From: Micrasema longulum | Taxonomy: Eukaryota; Arthropoda; Insecta; Trichoptera; Brachycentridae | DNA length: 64,000 nucleotides | NCBI GenBank assembly: GCA_022494885.1 | Contig: JAGVSM010003529.1 | Location: forward strand, 124,001 to 188,000 | Reading direction: 5' to 3' | In this document: piece after piece, positions 29,277 to 37,980 of the stretch | Layout of the letters: every line of letters begins with the position of its first letter | How positions within the stretch are numbered: the stretch's first letter is position 1 | Notes under the pieces: generated by a model | Seen by the model: the letters and a program-made list of their open reading frames with translations, nothing else | Databases searched by the model: none | What the model was told of the DNA's origin: nothing | Made by a program: the position numbers and the translations under genes

Positions 29277-30008
29277 ATGCATTCTGATGTTGCAATTATT
29301 ATCCCTTCAAGACTTGATTCGGTTAGGCTTCCTAAGAAACCTTTACAATTGATAGGGGAACTGTCAATAATTGAACGCGTTCTAAGGCAAGTACACTTAA
29401 CCAAACTAAAAAATATTTATGTAGCAACTGACTCAGAAATTATAGCTAAAAAAGTTACTGATTGTGGTGGGCAATTGATTATGACAACCCCAGACTGCCA
29501 GACTGGTACTGACCGTGTCTATGAGGCATTTCAGACAATACCTAACAATCATAATATTAATTATATCCTAAATGTCCAAGGTGACATGCCTTTTATAGAA
29601 CCGGAATCAATTATTAAAGTTATTGAAAGCCTAAAGTCTAGTGACCATGATATTATGACCCCAGTAGTAAAAGTTGGTATAAACGCCGTAAATGGCAATA
29701 GTAATGTCAAAGTTATTACTGACCATAATGATAAGGCTCTGTATTTTTCTCGTAGTCTTATTCCTCATGGCTCTGAAGAATTTCTATATCACGTAGGAAT
29801 GTATGGATTCCGCAAAGAAGCATTAATTAAATTTATAAACTTACCTGTCTCAACTTTAGAATTAAGCGAAAAATTAGAACAACTAAGAGCCTTACAAAAT
29901 AATATGTCCATAGGGGTATGTTATGTTAATAATATCCCCATTTCTGTTGATACCCCGGAAGATTTAAACAAAGCTATCAAATTTTATCAACAATTTAACC
30001 AAGGCTAA
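29277..30008 (+). CDS. kdsB: 3-deoxy-manno-octulosonate cytidylyltransferase
   Basis: KdsB activates Kdo to CMP-Kdo for addition to lipid A. The 243-residue protein has [20 protein letters not shown] (nucleotide-binding loop), [21 protein letters not shown] and [10 protein letters not shown], all typical. It fits the lipid A genes at 53411-56684 functionally. A family D repeat starts directly after the stop. Confidence 0.95.
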   Translation: MHSDVAIIIPSRLDSVRLPKKPLQLIGELSIIERVLRQVHLTKLKNIYVATDSEIIAKKVTDCGGQLIMTTPDCQTGTDRVYEAFQTIPNNHNINYILNVQGDMPFIEPESIIKVIESLKSSDHDIMTPVVKVGINAVNGNSNVKVITDHNDKALYFSRSLIPHGSEEFLYHVGMYGFRKEALIKFINLPVSTLELSEKLEQLRALQNNMSIGVCYVNNIPISVDTPEDLNKAIKFYQQFNQG

Positions 30009-30015
30009 TATTATC

Positions 30016-30105
30016 CCGTCTATTAGCGAGACCATGTAATGGTCGAAGCAATCCATTTTCAACCACTCTCCTGGAGTACTTTGTCAGCTACGCCTCGCAA
30101 TGACT
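30016..30105. repeat. Palindromic repeat (family D), overlapping the birA 3' end
   Basis: It opens with CGTCTATTAGCGAGACCATG and closes with CTACGCCTCGCAATGACTAG, with AGCAATCCATTT in the interior. Its right end encodes the last residues and stop of birA on the other strand. Confidence 0.75.
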
Positions 30106-30864
30106 AGTTGGATTAGCTATAGGAAGGAAGTTTAATATCTCAAAACTACATAAGGTAACTATTTTCCCATCCTCAAGCTGAATTCTTATACCCCCATTTT
30201 CATCTATATCTTTAAAAATCCCTGAGATTTTTGTGTTTCCATCATTTACACTAACCATCTCGCCCAACTTATAAGCATTTCTAAGCCAATATTGTCTTAT
30301 TTTACTAAATCCCTGTTCTTTCCATCTACTAAAATATTTTTCAAAATTAATCATCAAGATATCTAATAAATATTCTGGATCTTTTACTTCTATATTCTCA
30401 TAAGATAAATTGGTTGCCAGTTGCTGAATATTTACAGGACTTTCCTTGATGTTAATACCAACACTTATAATAAGATAATTATTGTTATTTATACTAATAG
30501 ATTCAAGCAATACACCAGATACTTTTTTGTCGTTTATCAAAATATCATTTGGCCATTTTAATTTGATAGAATTCACTGAACTGACTGTAAGAGAAGTAAT
30601 AGTTTTATACACAACAATAGCCATAACAAAAGATAATTGCGAAAGATAACTGAGATTAATTTGATGCTTTAATAATATACTAACATGCAAATTCCCTAGA
30701 TTAGAATGCCAAATTTTGTTATTTCTTCCACGCGATTTTGTTTGATTTTTAGCCAATATTACATAATTCCCATCAGGACAGCTCTTAGCCATCCTAATAG
30801 CTTCAGAGCTGGTACTATCTACTTCATCAAAAACTAGCAACTTATATTTTTTCTGCCAAGACAT
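30088..30864 (-). CDS. birA: Biotin--[acetyl-CoA-carboxylase] ligase
   Basis: The enzyme attaches biotin to the carrier protein of acetyl-CoA carboxylase. The 258-residue protein has VDSTSSEAIRMAK, the adenylation motif SRGRNNKIWHS, KLKWPNDILINDKKVSGVLLE and a short C-terminal SH3-like domain. There is no N-terminal DNA-binding domain, so it is a ligase only and not a repressor. The stop codon and last residues (PTSHCEA) come from the invading family D repeat, so the original C-terminus has been replaced. Confidence 0.93.
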   Translation of the reverse strand: MSWQKKYKLLVFDEVDSTSSEAIRMAKSCPDGNYVILAKNQTKSRGRNNKIWHSNLGNLHVSILLKHQINLSYLSQLSFVMAIVVYKTITSLTVSSVNSIKLKWPNDILINDKKVSGVLLESISINNNNYLIISVGINIKESPVNIQQLATNLSYENIEVKDPEYLLDILMINFEKYFSRWKEQGFSKIRQYWLRNAYKLGEMVSVNDGNTKISGIFKDIDENGGIRIQLEDGKIVTLCSFEILNFLPIANPTSHCEA

Positions 30865-30930
30865 AATTACCTCATAAAATTCAGGGTGATTTTAAAAGTC
30901 GTAGAAAAACAGTATAAAAATCCAAAGCAT

Positions 30931-31070
30931 CATTGCGAGGAACCGCTTTACGGCGACGCAGCAATCCAAAAAGTAACCAAAAATTGATTGCTTCGACCAT
31001 TACATGCTCTCGCAATGACATATATGTACTCCAAACGCCATTGCGAGAAGGCGTAAGCCGACGAAGCAAT
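30931..31070. repeat. Palindromic repeats (family D), two adjacent copies
   Basis: The first runs from CATTGCGAGGAACCGC to CATGCTCTCGCAATGAC; the second begins CATTGCGAGAAGGCGTAAGC and ends GACGAAGCAAT. They fill the space between birA and the ankyrin gene. Confidence 0.8.
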
Positions 31071-31083
31071 TTGTAAGTTAAAT

Positions 31084-31115
31084 ATAAACAATTAAAATTT
31101 TGTTCACAGACCCTA
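31084..31115 (-). repeat. Solo end of a MITE-like element
   Basis: These 32 bases are the exact reverse complement of the left end of the element at 42763-42927 (CTAGGGTCTGTGAACAAAAT and following). Sequence identity stops abruptly after it. It lies just downstream of the ankyrin gene. Confidence 0.75.
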
Positions 31116-31123
31116 GCACTAAA

Positions 31124-31723
31124 TTAAAAAATATCAGATAGCTCTGTCGTCATACCATCACCTGATAATACTATATCATTATTAGGTACATCGTCATATA
31201 AAGGATTAGCAATATTATTACTTATTGCTTTAGATAAGGAATTTACATTGTTAGATAATTCTTTTAAATTACTACTTATCTTAGGTGACAAATGCACTTG
31301 TTGTTGATTATTTAAAGTGTGTAAAGTGCGTAAACTGTCTATATGCCACCGCACTGCATCAACCAAAGAATCTGTGCTTGTCATTTTGAAATCATGATTT
31401 TCTAATAGTGGCTGCATACAAAGCCTTGCAAAAATAACATTTGCAATACCAATATCTGATGCTGTCATACCATTATCATTAGCTATATTTGGTTTTGCTC
31501 CCCACTTTAATAACATTTCAGCCATATCATGGCGATTATTTTTTACTGCATAGTGTAATGCAGTATTGCCACTTTTATCTTGATTATCTACATTAGCTTT
31601 GGTGAGTAAATGATTTGTTAAATGCATATTACCTGTTTCTACAGCTTTAAATAAGGCATTCTTGTTTAATAAAACTGGTAAACCTCCATAGCGTGCTTTA
31701 TAAAAAAGTTGTTTCAATGACAT
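31124..31723 (-). CDS. Ankyrin-repeat protein
   Basis: A 199-residue protein with about three ankyrin repeats: residues near 22-50 (NALFKAVETGNMHLTNHLL), near 50-82 (SGNTALHYAVKNNRHDMAEM, LLKWGAKPNIAND) and a weaker third (NGMTASDIGIANVIFARL). The C-terminal half is polar and unrecognised. No signal peptide or membrane helix is seen. In intracellular Rickettsiales such proteins are often secreted to host cells, but nothing in this sequence proves secretion. It stands alone between repeat clusters and a strong hairpin. Confidence 0.85.
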   Translation of the reverse strand: MSLKQLFYKARYGGLPVLLNKNALFKAVETGNMHLTNHLLTKANVDNQDKSGNTALHYAVKNNRHDMAEMLLKWGAKPNIANDNGMTASDIGIANVIFARLCMQPLLENHDFKMTSTDSLVDAVRWHIDSLRTLHTLNNQQQVHLSPKISSNLKELSNNVNSLSKAISNNIANPLYDDVPNNDIVLSGDGMTTELSDIF

Positions 31724-31769
31724 ATTTACCTCTTAATTATTAGTAATTGATATTCATAAATTTCTTATT

Positions 31770-31800
31770 CTAAATAAACCGTTTAATACGGTTTATTTAG
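31770..31800 (-). terminator. Hairpin downstream of the nuoN-glycosyltransferase unit
   Basis: A perfect 12-bp stem, CTAAATAAACCG/CGGTTTATTTAG, with a seven-base loop. It lies after the minus-strand glycosyltransferase relic and before the ankyrin gene, so it could end that transcript. AT-rich flanks make the call moderate. Confidence 0.55.
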
Positions 31801-31841
31801 TTGCTGGCACTATATAATAAAATTTCACCTTATGCAAGCAC

Positions 31842-32668
31842 TTATTTTAATAATTCCATGTTTTCTTGGTTTTTATCATGTTTTTTATTATTTAAAATCT
31901 CTCTTGCTTTAGCAAGCCTTATAAACCGTCCAAAAGCAAGAATCATAGAGTCAACAAAACCATCAAAACCAAATACCCAATATCGCCTTATAAAGAATGA
32001 TTTTAGAAAATAAAAAATAATTTCTGTAGCAATTCTTATTTTTGATGGATTCCTACCTAGTTTGACGAAATCTTCTGCCTGCTCGGAAGAATAAAAATTT
32101 GCCTTAGCTACCATTTGCTCAATTGACATGCCAGACCTATGATAAATTATACCATTTAACTCATAGATTTTGTCTTGTGGGTTAATATCTGGGTTAAATA
32201 ACACCGAATCATGAGTAGTAGTACTCATATTATTAGAAAAACTACTAATATTTACGGTTATATAATCTGATGAATTTATGATAAGGAGCAAAGCAACGAA
32301 CTTTATTATCGTTACGGTGCAATATAACATTTTTAGTACGATAAGCTAAATAATTATCTTGAATATTTGAAGCAAATATAAATTCTATTTCATCCTGTAA
32401 TTCTTTTGACAGCTCTTCATCAGCATCAATATTTAATATCCAATCATTCTGACATAAACTCTCACCAAAAGTTTTTTGTTTAACATAACCACCCCATTCG
32501 TTAAAAATCACTTTGGCACCTAAATTTCTAGCAATTTGCACTGTATCATCTAGTGCTACCACTATCAACAACAATAATCTCCTCGACAATGCCCTTAACA
32601 CTGTTGATAGCTCTTGCCACTCTAGCAGATTCGTTTTTTGTAATAATAAAGGCTGAAATCTTAAGCAT
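31842..32668 (-). pseudogene. Family 2 glycosyltransferase, frameshifted
   Basis: The start at 32668 follows AGGG and gives MLKISAFIITKNESARVARA, then IIVVDSGST, the nucleotide-sugar-binding part of a GT-A glycosyltransferase close to the WaaE/KdtX-like LPS-core enzymes. One extra A near 32552 shifts the frame before DDTVQIARNLGAKV. The next part includes the metal-site region DWILNIDADEEL and runs to FIRLYNRKY, where a second shift near 32245 occurs. The C-terminal part (TTTHDSVLF to AREILNNKK) lies in the third frame. It starts eight bases after nuoN. Two frame breaks make it a probable pseudogene of LPS or surface sugar synthesis. Confidence 0.85.
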
Positions 32669-32676
32669 ATTACCCT

Positions 32677-34080
32677 TTAACTCATAAAGAAAGAAAAAAT
32701 TAACAGAAATCCTATAACAAGGCAACTGACAAACCTTAAGCCTTGATATGTTGGTATTGACTCTGGCTGCAAACTTTTATTTGCCTCAAAAAAGTACATA
32801 GACCTAACTATTTTGAGGTAATAATAAGCTGCTATAATACTGCTACCAATAGCTACAAATGCTATAGTAAATTGCTCCTCTACAATAGCCTGATAAAAAA
32901 TGAAATATTTACCAAAAAATCCCGCCAGTGGGGGAATGCCAATCATCGAGAACATGATAATCGTAATCTCAGCAGCTAAAGCCTTAAGACTATTCGCCAG
33001 ACCTTTAATATCATCAAAATTTGCCGTATCCGCTTTTTCCCCCAGCAGAGCAATCAGACAGGCAAAAAAGCCTGTAACAGAAGCGGCATAAATAAGCATA
33101 TACACTAATGCAGCATTATTACCTTGCTCACTATGCAAAGCAATCCCCATCAGAACATATCCAATATTTAGAATAGTGCTATAGCCCATTAGCCTTTTGA
33201 GGGAGGTTTGTCTAATAGCCCCACCTGCCCCAACCAACATCGACAAAATTGCCGTTATCTTTATTAAATCAACTGAAATTTGTTTATAATCACCAACTAC
33301 CATCATCATTATATTTAACAATACCACTACATTGCCAAATTTTGTGGCAGCAGCAAAATAGCTAACTGAAGGAATTGGTGACCCTTCATATACATCTGGC
33401 GTCCAAATATGCAAAGGAGCACTAGATAATTTAAAGAAAATACCACTTAAAAAAAGTACTAAGCCAATTATTAAACCAATATTAGGTTGGGCTGATTGAT
33501 TCAATTTGCATAGAATATTATTATAATCTAAACTACCGCCAAATCCGTAAATAAAAGACATCCCGAATAATGTCAAACAACTAATCAAACTACCTAGAAT
33601 AAAATATTTTAATGCCCCTTCTGATGATTTAATATTGTGTAAACTAAACCCGGCTAGTACATACGCTGCTAGTGCTTGCAATTCCATAGCCACAAATAAT
33701 AGTAGGAAATTACGAGCCGATATAGTAATAAAAATACCAACAGTCGAAAGTAGCATTAAGGTTATAAACTCTGTCTTAAATTTTTCATTAGTGATTTTAC
33801 AATAATCATTATAAATTATCATGGTCATCACCGAAAAAAGTAAAACACAAGATTTACAAACACCAGTAAAGCTATTAGTAGCAAAGGAATTACTAAAAGA
33901 TACTGCCTCACCCTGAACGCAAGCAATAAAAAGTACAATCGATAATAATATCGTAATATTAGTGATGATTCTAGTTTTTTTGATAAATAATACAGCAGAT
34001 AATTGAGTAAGCAAAGCCAGTAAGGTCAGCATTATCTCAGGCAAAATAATTATAAATTGTGTTAAAATTGGGCTTATCAT
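32677..34080 (-). CDS. nuoN: NADH-quinone oxidoreductase subunit N
   Basis: NuoN is one of the three antiporter-like membrane subunits of complex I. The 467-residue protein has about 14 helices and motifs such as FVAMELQALAAYVLAGFS, LSSAPLHIWTPDVYEGSPIP and SLKRLMGYSTILNIGYVL, which include the conserved lysine and glutamate residues of proton channels. It is about 26 kb from the nuoG-L block in this window and is followed by a glycosyltransferase relic. No other nuo gene is adjacent, so it has its own transcription start. Confidence 0.96.
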   Translation of the reverse strand: MISPILTQFIIILPEIMLTLLALLTQLSAVLFIKKTRIITNITILLSIVLFIACVQGEAVSFSNSFATNSFTGVCKSCVLLFSVMTMIIYNDYCKITNEKFKTEFITLMLLSTVGIFITISARNFLLLFVAMELQALAAYVLAGFSLHNIKSSEGALKYFILGSLISCLTLFGMSFIYGFGGSLDYNNILCKLNQSAQPNIGLIIGLVLFLSGIFFKLSSAPLHIWTPDVYEGSPIPSVSYFAAATKFGNVVVLLNIMMMVVGDYKQISVDLIKITAILSMLVGAGGAIRQTSLKRLMGYSTILNIGYVLMGIALHSEQGNNAALVYMLIYAASVTGFFACLIALLGEKADTANFDDIKGLANSLKALAAEITIIMFSMIGIPPLAGFFGKYFIFYQAIVEEQFTIAFVAIGSSIIAAYYYLKIVRSMYFFEANKSLQPESIPTYQGLRFVSCLVIGFLLIFSFFMS

Positions 34081-34207
34081 ATTTTAAGTTTTTGGATTTA
34101 GTATAATATAAATAGTTAATATATACTATAAGATCACTAGCACTAAGTATAATAGTAAAAAATATTTAATTTTACATGAATTATATAGATAACCAGGGCA
34201 ACATTAC

Positions 34208-34234
34208 ACCAAATTCACAGACGTCATTGCAAGA
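34208..34234. repeat. Fragment of a family D palindromic repeat
   Basis: CAGACGTCATTGCAAGACCA matches the opening arm of the copies at 46534 and 42700. No closing arm is seen. The rest of 34081-34277 shows nothing I can assign. Confidence 0.5.
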
Positions 34235-34277
34235 CCATGTAATGAATGTTTTGATCAATGTTAGTTTAAAATAATAT

Positions 34278-34308
34278 TTGACTTTATACGTCAATGACGT
34301 AATAATAT
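34278..34308 (+). promoter_or_regulatory. Candidate promoter with operator palindrome of a toxin-antitoxin locus
   Basis: A -35-like TTGACT (34278-34283) and -10-like TAATAA or TAATAT (34300-34308) surround the palindrome ACGTCAATGACGT (34288-34300). This is a sensible place for autoregulation by the antitoxin encoded downstream. The assignment is inferred. Confidence 0.5.
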
Positions 34309-34312
34309 TGAT

Positions 34313-34535
34313 ATGGAATATATAGAATCTCATTTGTTTAATAAATTGTTAAGTTCATATTTAACTGATGATGATTACGCAGACTTTCAATGGCATTTAG
34401 CCTTATACCCTAAATCAGAAGATATTATTCCTGGCAGCGGAAGACTTAGGAAAATAAGATGGATGGCTAAATAACGAGGCTGAAAACATTCCAGCTGCTA
34501 TTTTAAAGAAAATAAAAGAGGAGTTAGGATTATGA
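34313..34535 (+). pseudogene. RelE/HigB-like toxin gene, internally deleted
   Basis: The open part (34313-34474) codes for 54 residues with a RelE/HigB-like core, including PGSGRLRKIRW, a segment common to such mRNA-interferase-type toxins. It then hits TAA where the family normally continues for some 40-50 residues. The extreme C-terminal end is still recognisable further on in another frame up to the antitoxin start. The middle of the gene is missing, so the product is almost surely inactive. The remnant overlaps the antitoxin start in an ATGA arrangement, as expected for a two-gene operon. Confidence 0.75.
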
Positions 34536-34801
34536 AAATAAGACGAGATATCGGAACAGAAATTTTACAATCCATTCAAGAGATAAAGACAGGAAAGGGT
34601 AATGTACAGAAAATAGAAACAAAAGATGATATAGTGAATATTAGAAAGTACTTACAACTATCTCAAGTAGATTTTGCTGTTTTAATGGGGATTAATGTTA
34701 GAACATTACAAGAATGGGAGCAAGGGCGGCGTAAACCTAGGGGATCAGCTATATCTTTATTAAAAATAGCATCTAAACATCCCCAGATTTTTATTAACTA
34801 A
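34532..34801 (+). CDS. XRE-family antitoxin (HigA-like)
   Basis: The 89-residue protein has a helix-turn-helix of the XRE type (NIRKYLQLSQVDFAVLMGIN, then VRTLQEWEQGRRKPRG) and the length and layout of HigA-type antitoxins that bind their own operator. It appears intact while the partner toxin gene just upstream is truncated. GAGG lies a few bases before the ATG. It may persist as an orphan DNA-binding protein acting on the palindrome at 34288-34300. Confidence 0.85.
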   Translation: MKIRRDIGTEILQSIQEIKTGKGNVQKIETKDDIVNIRKYLQLSQVDFAVLMGINVRTLQEWEQGRRKPRGSAISLLKIASKHPQIFIN

Positions 34802-34814
34802 TTCACCTTACGCA
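34802..34814 (-). repeat. Solo IS-end-like sequence with one mismatch
   Basis: TTCACCTTACGCA differs by one base from the terminal repeat CTCACCTTACGCA of the element at 58581-59735. It shares the further bases TAG with the solo copy at 15559-15574. It directly follows the antitoxin stop. Confidence 0.4.
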
Positions 34815-34845
34815 TAGCACTTAAAAGCCATAGGGGTATGGATAA

Positions 34846-34866
34846 ATACTAATCGGATTAGCTATA
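34846..34866. repeat. Short dispersed palindrome
   Basis: CTAATCGGATTAG is a 6+1+6 palindrome within a conserved context (ATA before, CTATA after). Related copies are at 30102-30121 and 49533-49553. Confidence 0.5.
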
Positions 34867-34988
34867 ATGAGAGAAAGTATTTATATCTATCTTTAAGTGA
34901 ACACTCTCAAAATATGTTTCTTGGATTGATTATAAATTCAATAATAAAAGCTAGAAAGGTGGCTAGAACCTTAACGGGTTAACTATAA

Positions 34989-35843
34989 TTAATCACTCGA
35001 ACTCTTGAGCCTGTTAACTATAGCATATATTTCTTTCTTACTGTAGCTTTTGCCGAAATTTTCATTAGCCGTATCTGTAATACTTTTGGCACTCCATCCT
35101 TTAGATAAGTACAAATGTATAAATTTTTCTAAGTCATCTGCTAGATTAGCGGCATTAGCCTCTTCAGAAACACCGGAAATTAGCAATACTATTTCTCCTT
35201 TAATAATATTCTGTTTATAGAAATTTATAACGTTTTCTATTAATCCTGACTTTACTTCTTGGTGCAATTTAGTAAGTTCACGTGCTATACATATCTCTCT
35301 ATTGCCCAAAATAGCAAGAGCCGTATGTAACGATTGCTCTATTCTGCTAGCAGTGTCAAAAAAAATCAAAGTTGCTTTTATGCTAGCTAATTCTGTAAAA
35401 ATCTTCTTTTTACCTTCAATGGTTTTTGGTAAGAATCCAGCAAATAAAAAACGATCTGACGGTAATCCAGAAATGGGTATAGCGGTGGTTAATGCAGAAA
35501 CGCCAGGTATAACATCTATGTGATAATTAAGTTTTCTCAACTGCCTAACTAGTTTATAACCAGGGTCAGAAATTAACGGTGTTCCAGCATCAGATATTAG
35601 GCTGACTATTGCTCCATTATCAATGAGCTTGCAGATAATCTCTCTTGACTGATTATCACTATGATCATTATATACTTGTAACTTGGTCTTTATATTATGT
35701 TTTACTAGTAATTTTTTTGATATTCTGATATCCTCGCACAGTATTACTGTAGAGTTTTTTAGTGCTTCTAAAGCCCGAAATGTTATATCATCTAAGTTAC
35801 CAATAGGTGTTGAAACAATATATAGTCCTGGTTTAAAGATCAT
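34989..35843 (-). CDS. rsmI: 16S rRNA (cytidine(1402)-2'-O)-methyltransferase
   Basis: RsmI methylates the ribose of C1402 in the decoding centre. The 284-residue protein starts with GLYIVSTPIGNLDDITFRAL and has SLISDAGTPLISDPGYKLV and the tetrapyrrole-methylase-like VIPGVSALTTAIPISGLP, the family signatures. It is divergent from the LpoA-like lipoprotein gene, a pairing common among proteobacteria. Confidence 0.96.
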   Translation of the reverse strand: MIFKPGLYIVSTPIGNLDDITFRALEALKNSTVILCEDIRISKKLLVKHNIKTKLQVYNDHSDNQSREIICKLIDNGAIVSLISDAGTPLISDPGYKLVRQLRKLNYHIDVIPGVSALTTAIPISGLPSDRFLFAGFLPKTIEGKKKIFTELASIKATLIFFDTASRIEQSLHTALAILGNREICIARELTKLHQEVKSGLIENVINFYKQNIIKGEIVLLISGVSEEANAANLADDLEKFIHLYLSKGWSAKSITDTANENFGKSYSKKEIYAIVNRLKSSSD

Positions 35844-35892
35844 GATTTAACCCCAATTGCCAATTATCTCTAATTAAGATAAAGTAAGTATT

Positions 35893-37038
35893 ATGAGCAG
35901 TATAAAGCAAAAATTTTTAAATATCACCTTATCATTTATATGTCTTGTCTCTTTATTTTCTTGCCAATCTAATAAAGAGGCTATTGTTACTCCTACAACG
36001 AAAGAAGTTGTGCAAGAAACTCTAGAAGTGGCAATTTTAATGCCTCTAACGGGAGAAAATTCTACATTAGGTAGACAATATAACCAATTAATTAAAATGG
36101 GTCTAGAAGATGGTTTAAAAACTTATGTCCATGTCACTTCTTATGATGGCTCTAATGAGCAGCAGGTACTTGCTGCAATGGATAAAATATTAGCTCGTAA
36201 AACAAAAATTATTCTAGGACCATTATATTCAAACCTTACTTCTCTAATTGCCAATAAAGCTAAAACGCATAACATTTTTATAATTACCATGTCTAATAAT
36301 CCTGTATTGGCAGACCAGAAACTTTTTGTATTTGGGCATGCTCCGTCAAAGCAGCTTACAAAAATAATTAATTACTTTGCAGATAATGATTATAAAAATT
36401 TTATCGCCCTTCTACCTTCAGGGCGTCATGCACAAACAACAAATCAACTTATTCAAAATATATTAATTCAGAAAAATTCTACCTTAGTGCGGAGTGAATT
36501 TTATGCTAATATACCAGAATCAATAGAAAAAGCAGTGTTAACTGTCTCAAATACTGTTGATAATTTAAATGAAATGGAGGATACAGAAACTAAACCTGTA
36601 ATTTATCTGTCGGATGATGGTGAAAATCTAAATTTGCTTTTTGATAGTATTCATAAGCATAATTTAGATAAAAAAGCAATTATAATAGGTGATAACAGAA
36701 TAAATATTGATTATTCTGAACCGGTGGATATTATCTTCACTGGTTCATTAAATATTGTAAATAGTAATATAATAGAGAGAGCTAAAAATATAGGCATTAA
36801 TCATTTATCTTTCATGCACGCTGTGGCTTATGATTTAGGAAAAATAACATCAAAATATATAGATACTAACTTTACGGAAGAACGATTTTTAGCATCTTTA
36901 AATAGTACAGCTCCATATATTGGTATATCAGGTAATATTCACTTTATCGATTCAATAGCCCAAAGAGAATATGATATAATTAAGAGAGAAGACGGCTTGT
37001 ATAGCACTATTTCGAAAAGTGTTGACGGCTGCTTTTAA
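35893..37038 (+). CDS. LpoA/LppC-like penicillin-binding protein activator (lipoprotein)
   Basis: The 381-residue protein has a lipoprotein signal peptide with the lipobox LFSC (Cys24) and a periplasmic-binding-protein-like fold: VAILMPLTGENSTLGRQYNQ, KIILGPLYSNLTSLIA and a later IIIGDNRINIDY segment. This layout is that of the C-terminal domain of LpoA (LppC family), an outer-membrane activator of peptidoglycan synthases. The N-terminal TPR domain of enterobacterial LpoA is absent, as in other alphaproteobacteria. The gene is divergent from rsmI. Confidence 0.85.
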   Translation: MSSIKQKFLNITLSFICLVSLFSCQSNKEAIVTPTTKEVVQETLEVAILMPLTGENSTLGRQYNQLIKMGLEDGLKTYVHVTSYDGSNEQQVLAAMDKILARKTKIILGPLYSNLTSLIANKAKTHNIFIITMSNNPVLADQKLFVFGHAPSKQLTKIINYFADNDYKNFIALLPSGRHAQTTNQLIQNILIQKNSTLVRSEFYANIPESIEKAVLTVSNTVDNLNEMEDTETKPVIYLSDDGENLNLLFDSIHKHNLDKKAIIIGDNRINIDYSEPVDIIFTGSLNIVNSNIIERAKNIGINHLSFMHAVAYDLGKITSKYIDTNFTEERFLASLNSTAPYIGISGNIHFIDSIAQREYDIIKREDGLYSTISKSVDGCF

Positions 37039-37262
37039 TACAGTGTTGTTTATTGCTATACCATAGGTTACTGTAAACGGCATAGATGTAAACTATAAGT
37101 GTTCATCATTCAAATCTAATAGAATAGTATAAGAAACTAATGCAGGTGCCAATTTCTTAAGTCATTTTAGTATATAACATTAAAAACCGAAGCATAACTT
37201 GTCTTGTAGAAAGATTTTTAATATGCTACAAAGACAAAGTAAAATTACGTATTTATAACACT

Positions 37263-37958
37263 ATGTCCATTAGGTTTATATTAGCCCTATATTTGTTTTG
37301 CCTTTTTCCTTTATATTCATATGCTAATATGGATGCGGAAATTGCTGAATCACATAAATGTTCAAAGATGTTTCCTTACTTCGAAAAAACACACCAAATT
37401 CCTCCTGACACCCTATACTCAATATCTTTAAAAGAATCTGGCAAAAAACATACTGAACATAAAATCATGGTGGTTTGGCCTTGGACTGTCAATGTTGAGG
37501 GGAAAGGGTATCATTTTAACACTAAAAGAGAAGCGATATTCTTTGTAAGAAAACAAATTATTCAAGGTAAAGAAAATATTGATGTAGGATGCATGCAAAT
37601 TAACCTAAAACACCATTTAAAGGCGTTTAACTCCTTAAATCAAGCTTTTGATCCTGAGCAAAACGTTGCTTATGGTGCTAAATTCCTCAAAGCTAAATAT
37701 GATCAGTTAGGTAGTTGGCACAAAGCCATCGCCTATTACCATTCAGCTACTCATGATCTTGGCTATAAATATAAGCAAGATGTTATCAAGATTGCTAACA
37801 ATATGGACTTGTATAAAAATTCTGTTAATATGTATAGTGGGAATTACCCTAATAATATAGCTACAACGACCCCAACAAATAAACGAAGCCCTTCATTTGT
37901 AAGTAATATTAGGAAATATAAGAGTGGTATTATGGTAGCACTACCAAAAGCTAGCTAG
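37263..37958 (+). CDS. Lytic transglycosylase (SLT domain)
   Basis: The 231-residue protein has an N-terminal signal peptide (RFILALYLFCLFPLYSYA) and an SLT-type lysozyme-like domain: TLYSISLKESGK with probable catalytic E58, VGCMQINLKHH, and PEQNVAYGAKFLKAKYDQLG, then AIAYYHSA. It would cleave peptidoglycan in the periplasm. Related small enzymes open the wall for type IV secretion, but no vir genes are in the window. The upstream gap (37039-37262) shows nothing I can assign. Confidence 0.88.
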   Translation: MSIRFILALYLFCLFPLYSYANMDAEIAESHKCSKMFPYFEKTHQIPPDTLYSISLKESGKKHTEHKIMVVWPWTVNVEGKGYHFNTKREAIFFVRKQIIQGKENIDVGCMQINLKHHLKAFNSLNQAFDPEQNVAYGAKFLKAKYDQLGSWHKAIAYYHSATHDLGYKYKQDVIKIANNMDLYKNSVNMYSGNYPNNIATTTPTNKRSPSFVSNIRKYKSGIMVALPKAS

Positions 37959-37980
37959 ATTAAAATTTTAGGTAATAATT

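Noticed and set aside
30881..31069. A 62-residue open frame in the repeats between birA and the ankyrin gene
   Set aside because: It is entirely inside family D palindromic repeats and is a product of the repeat sequence.
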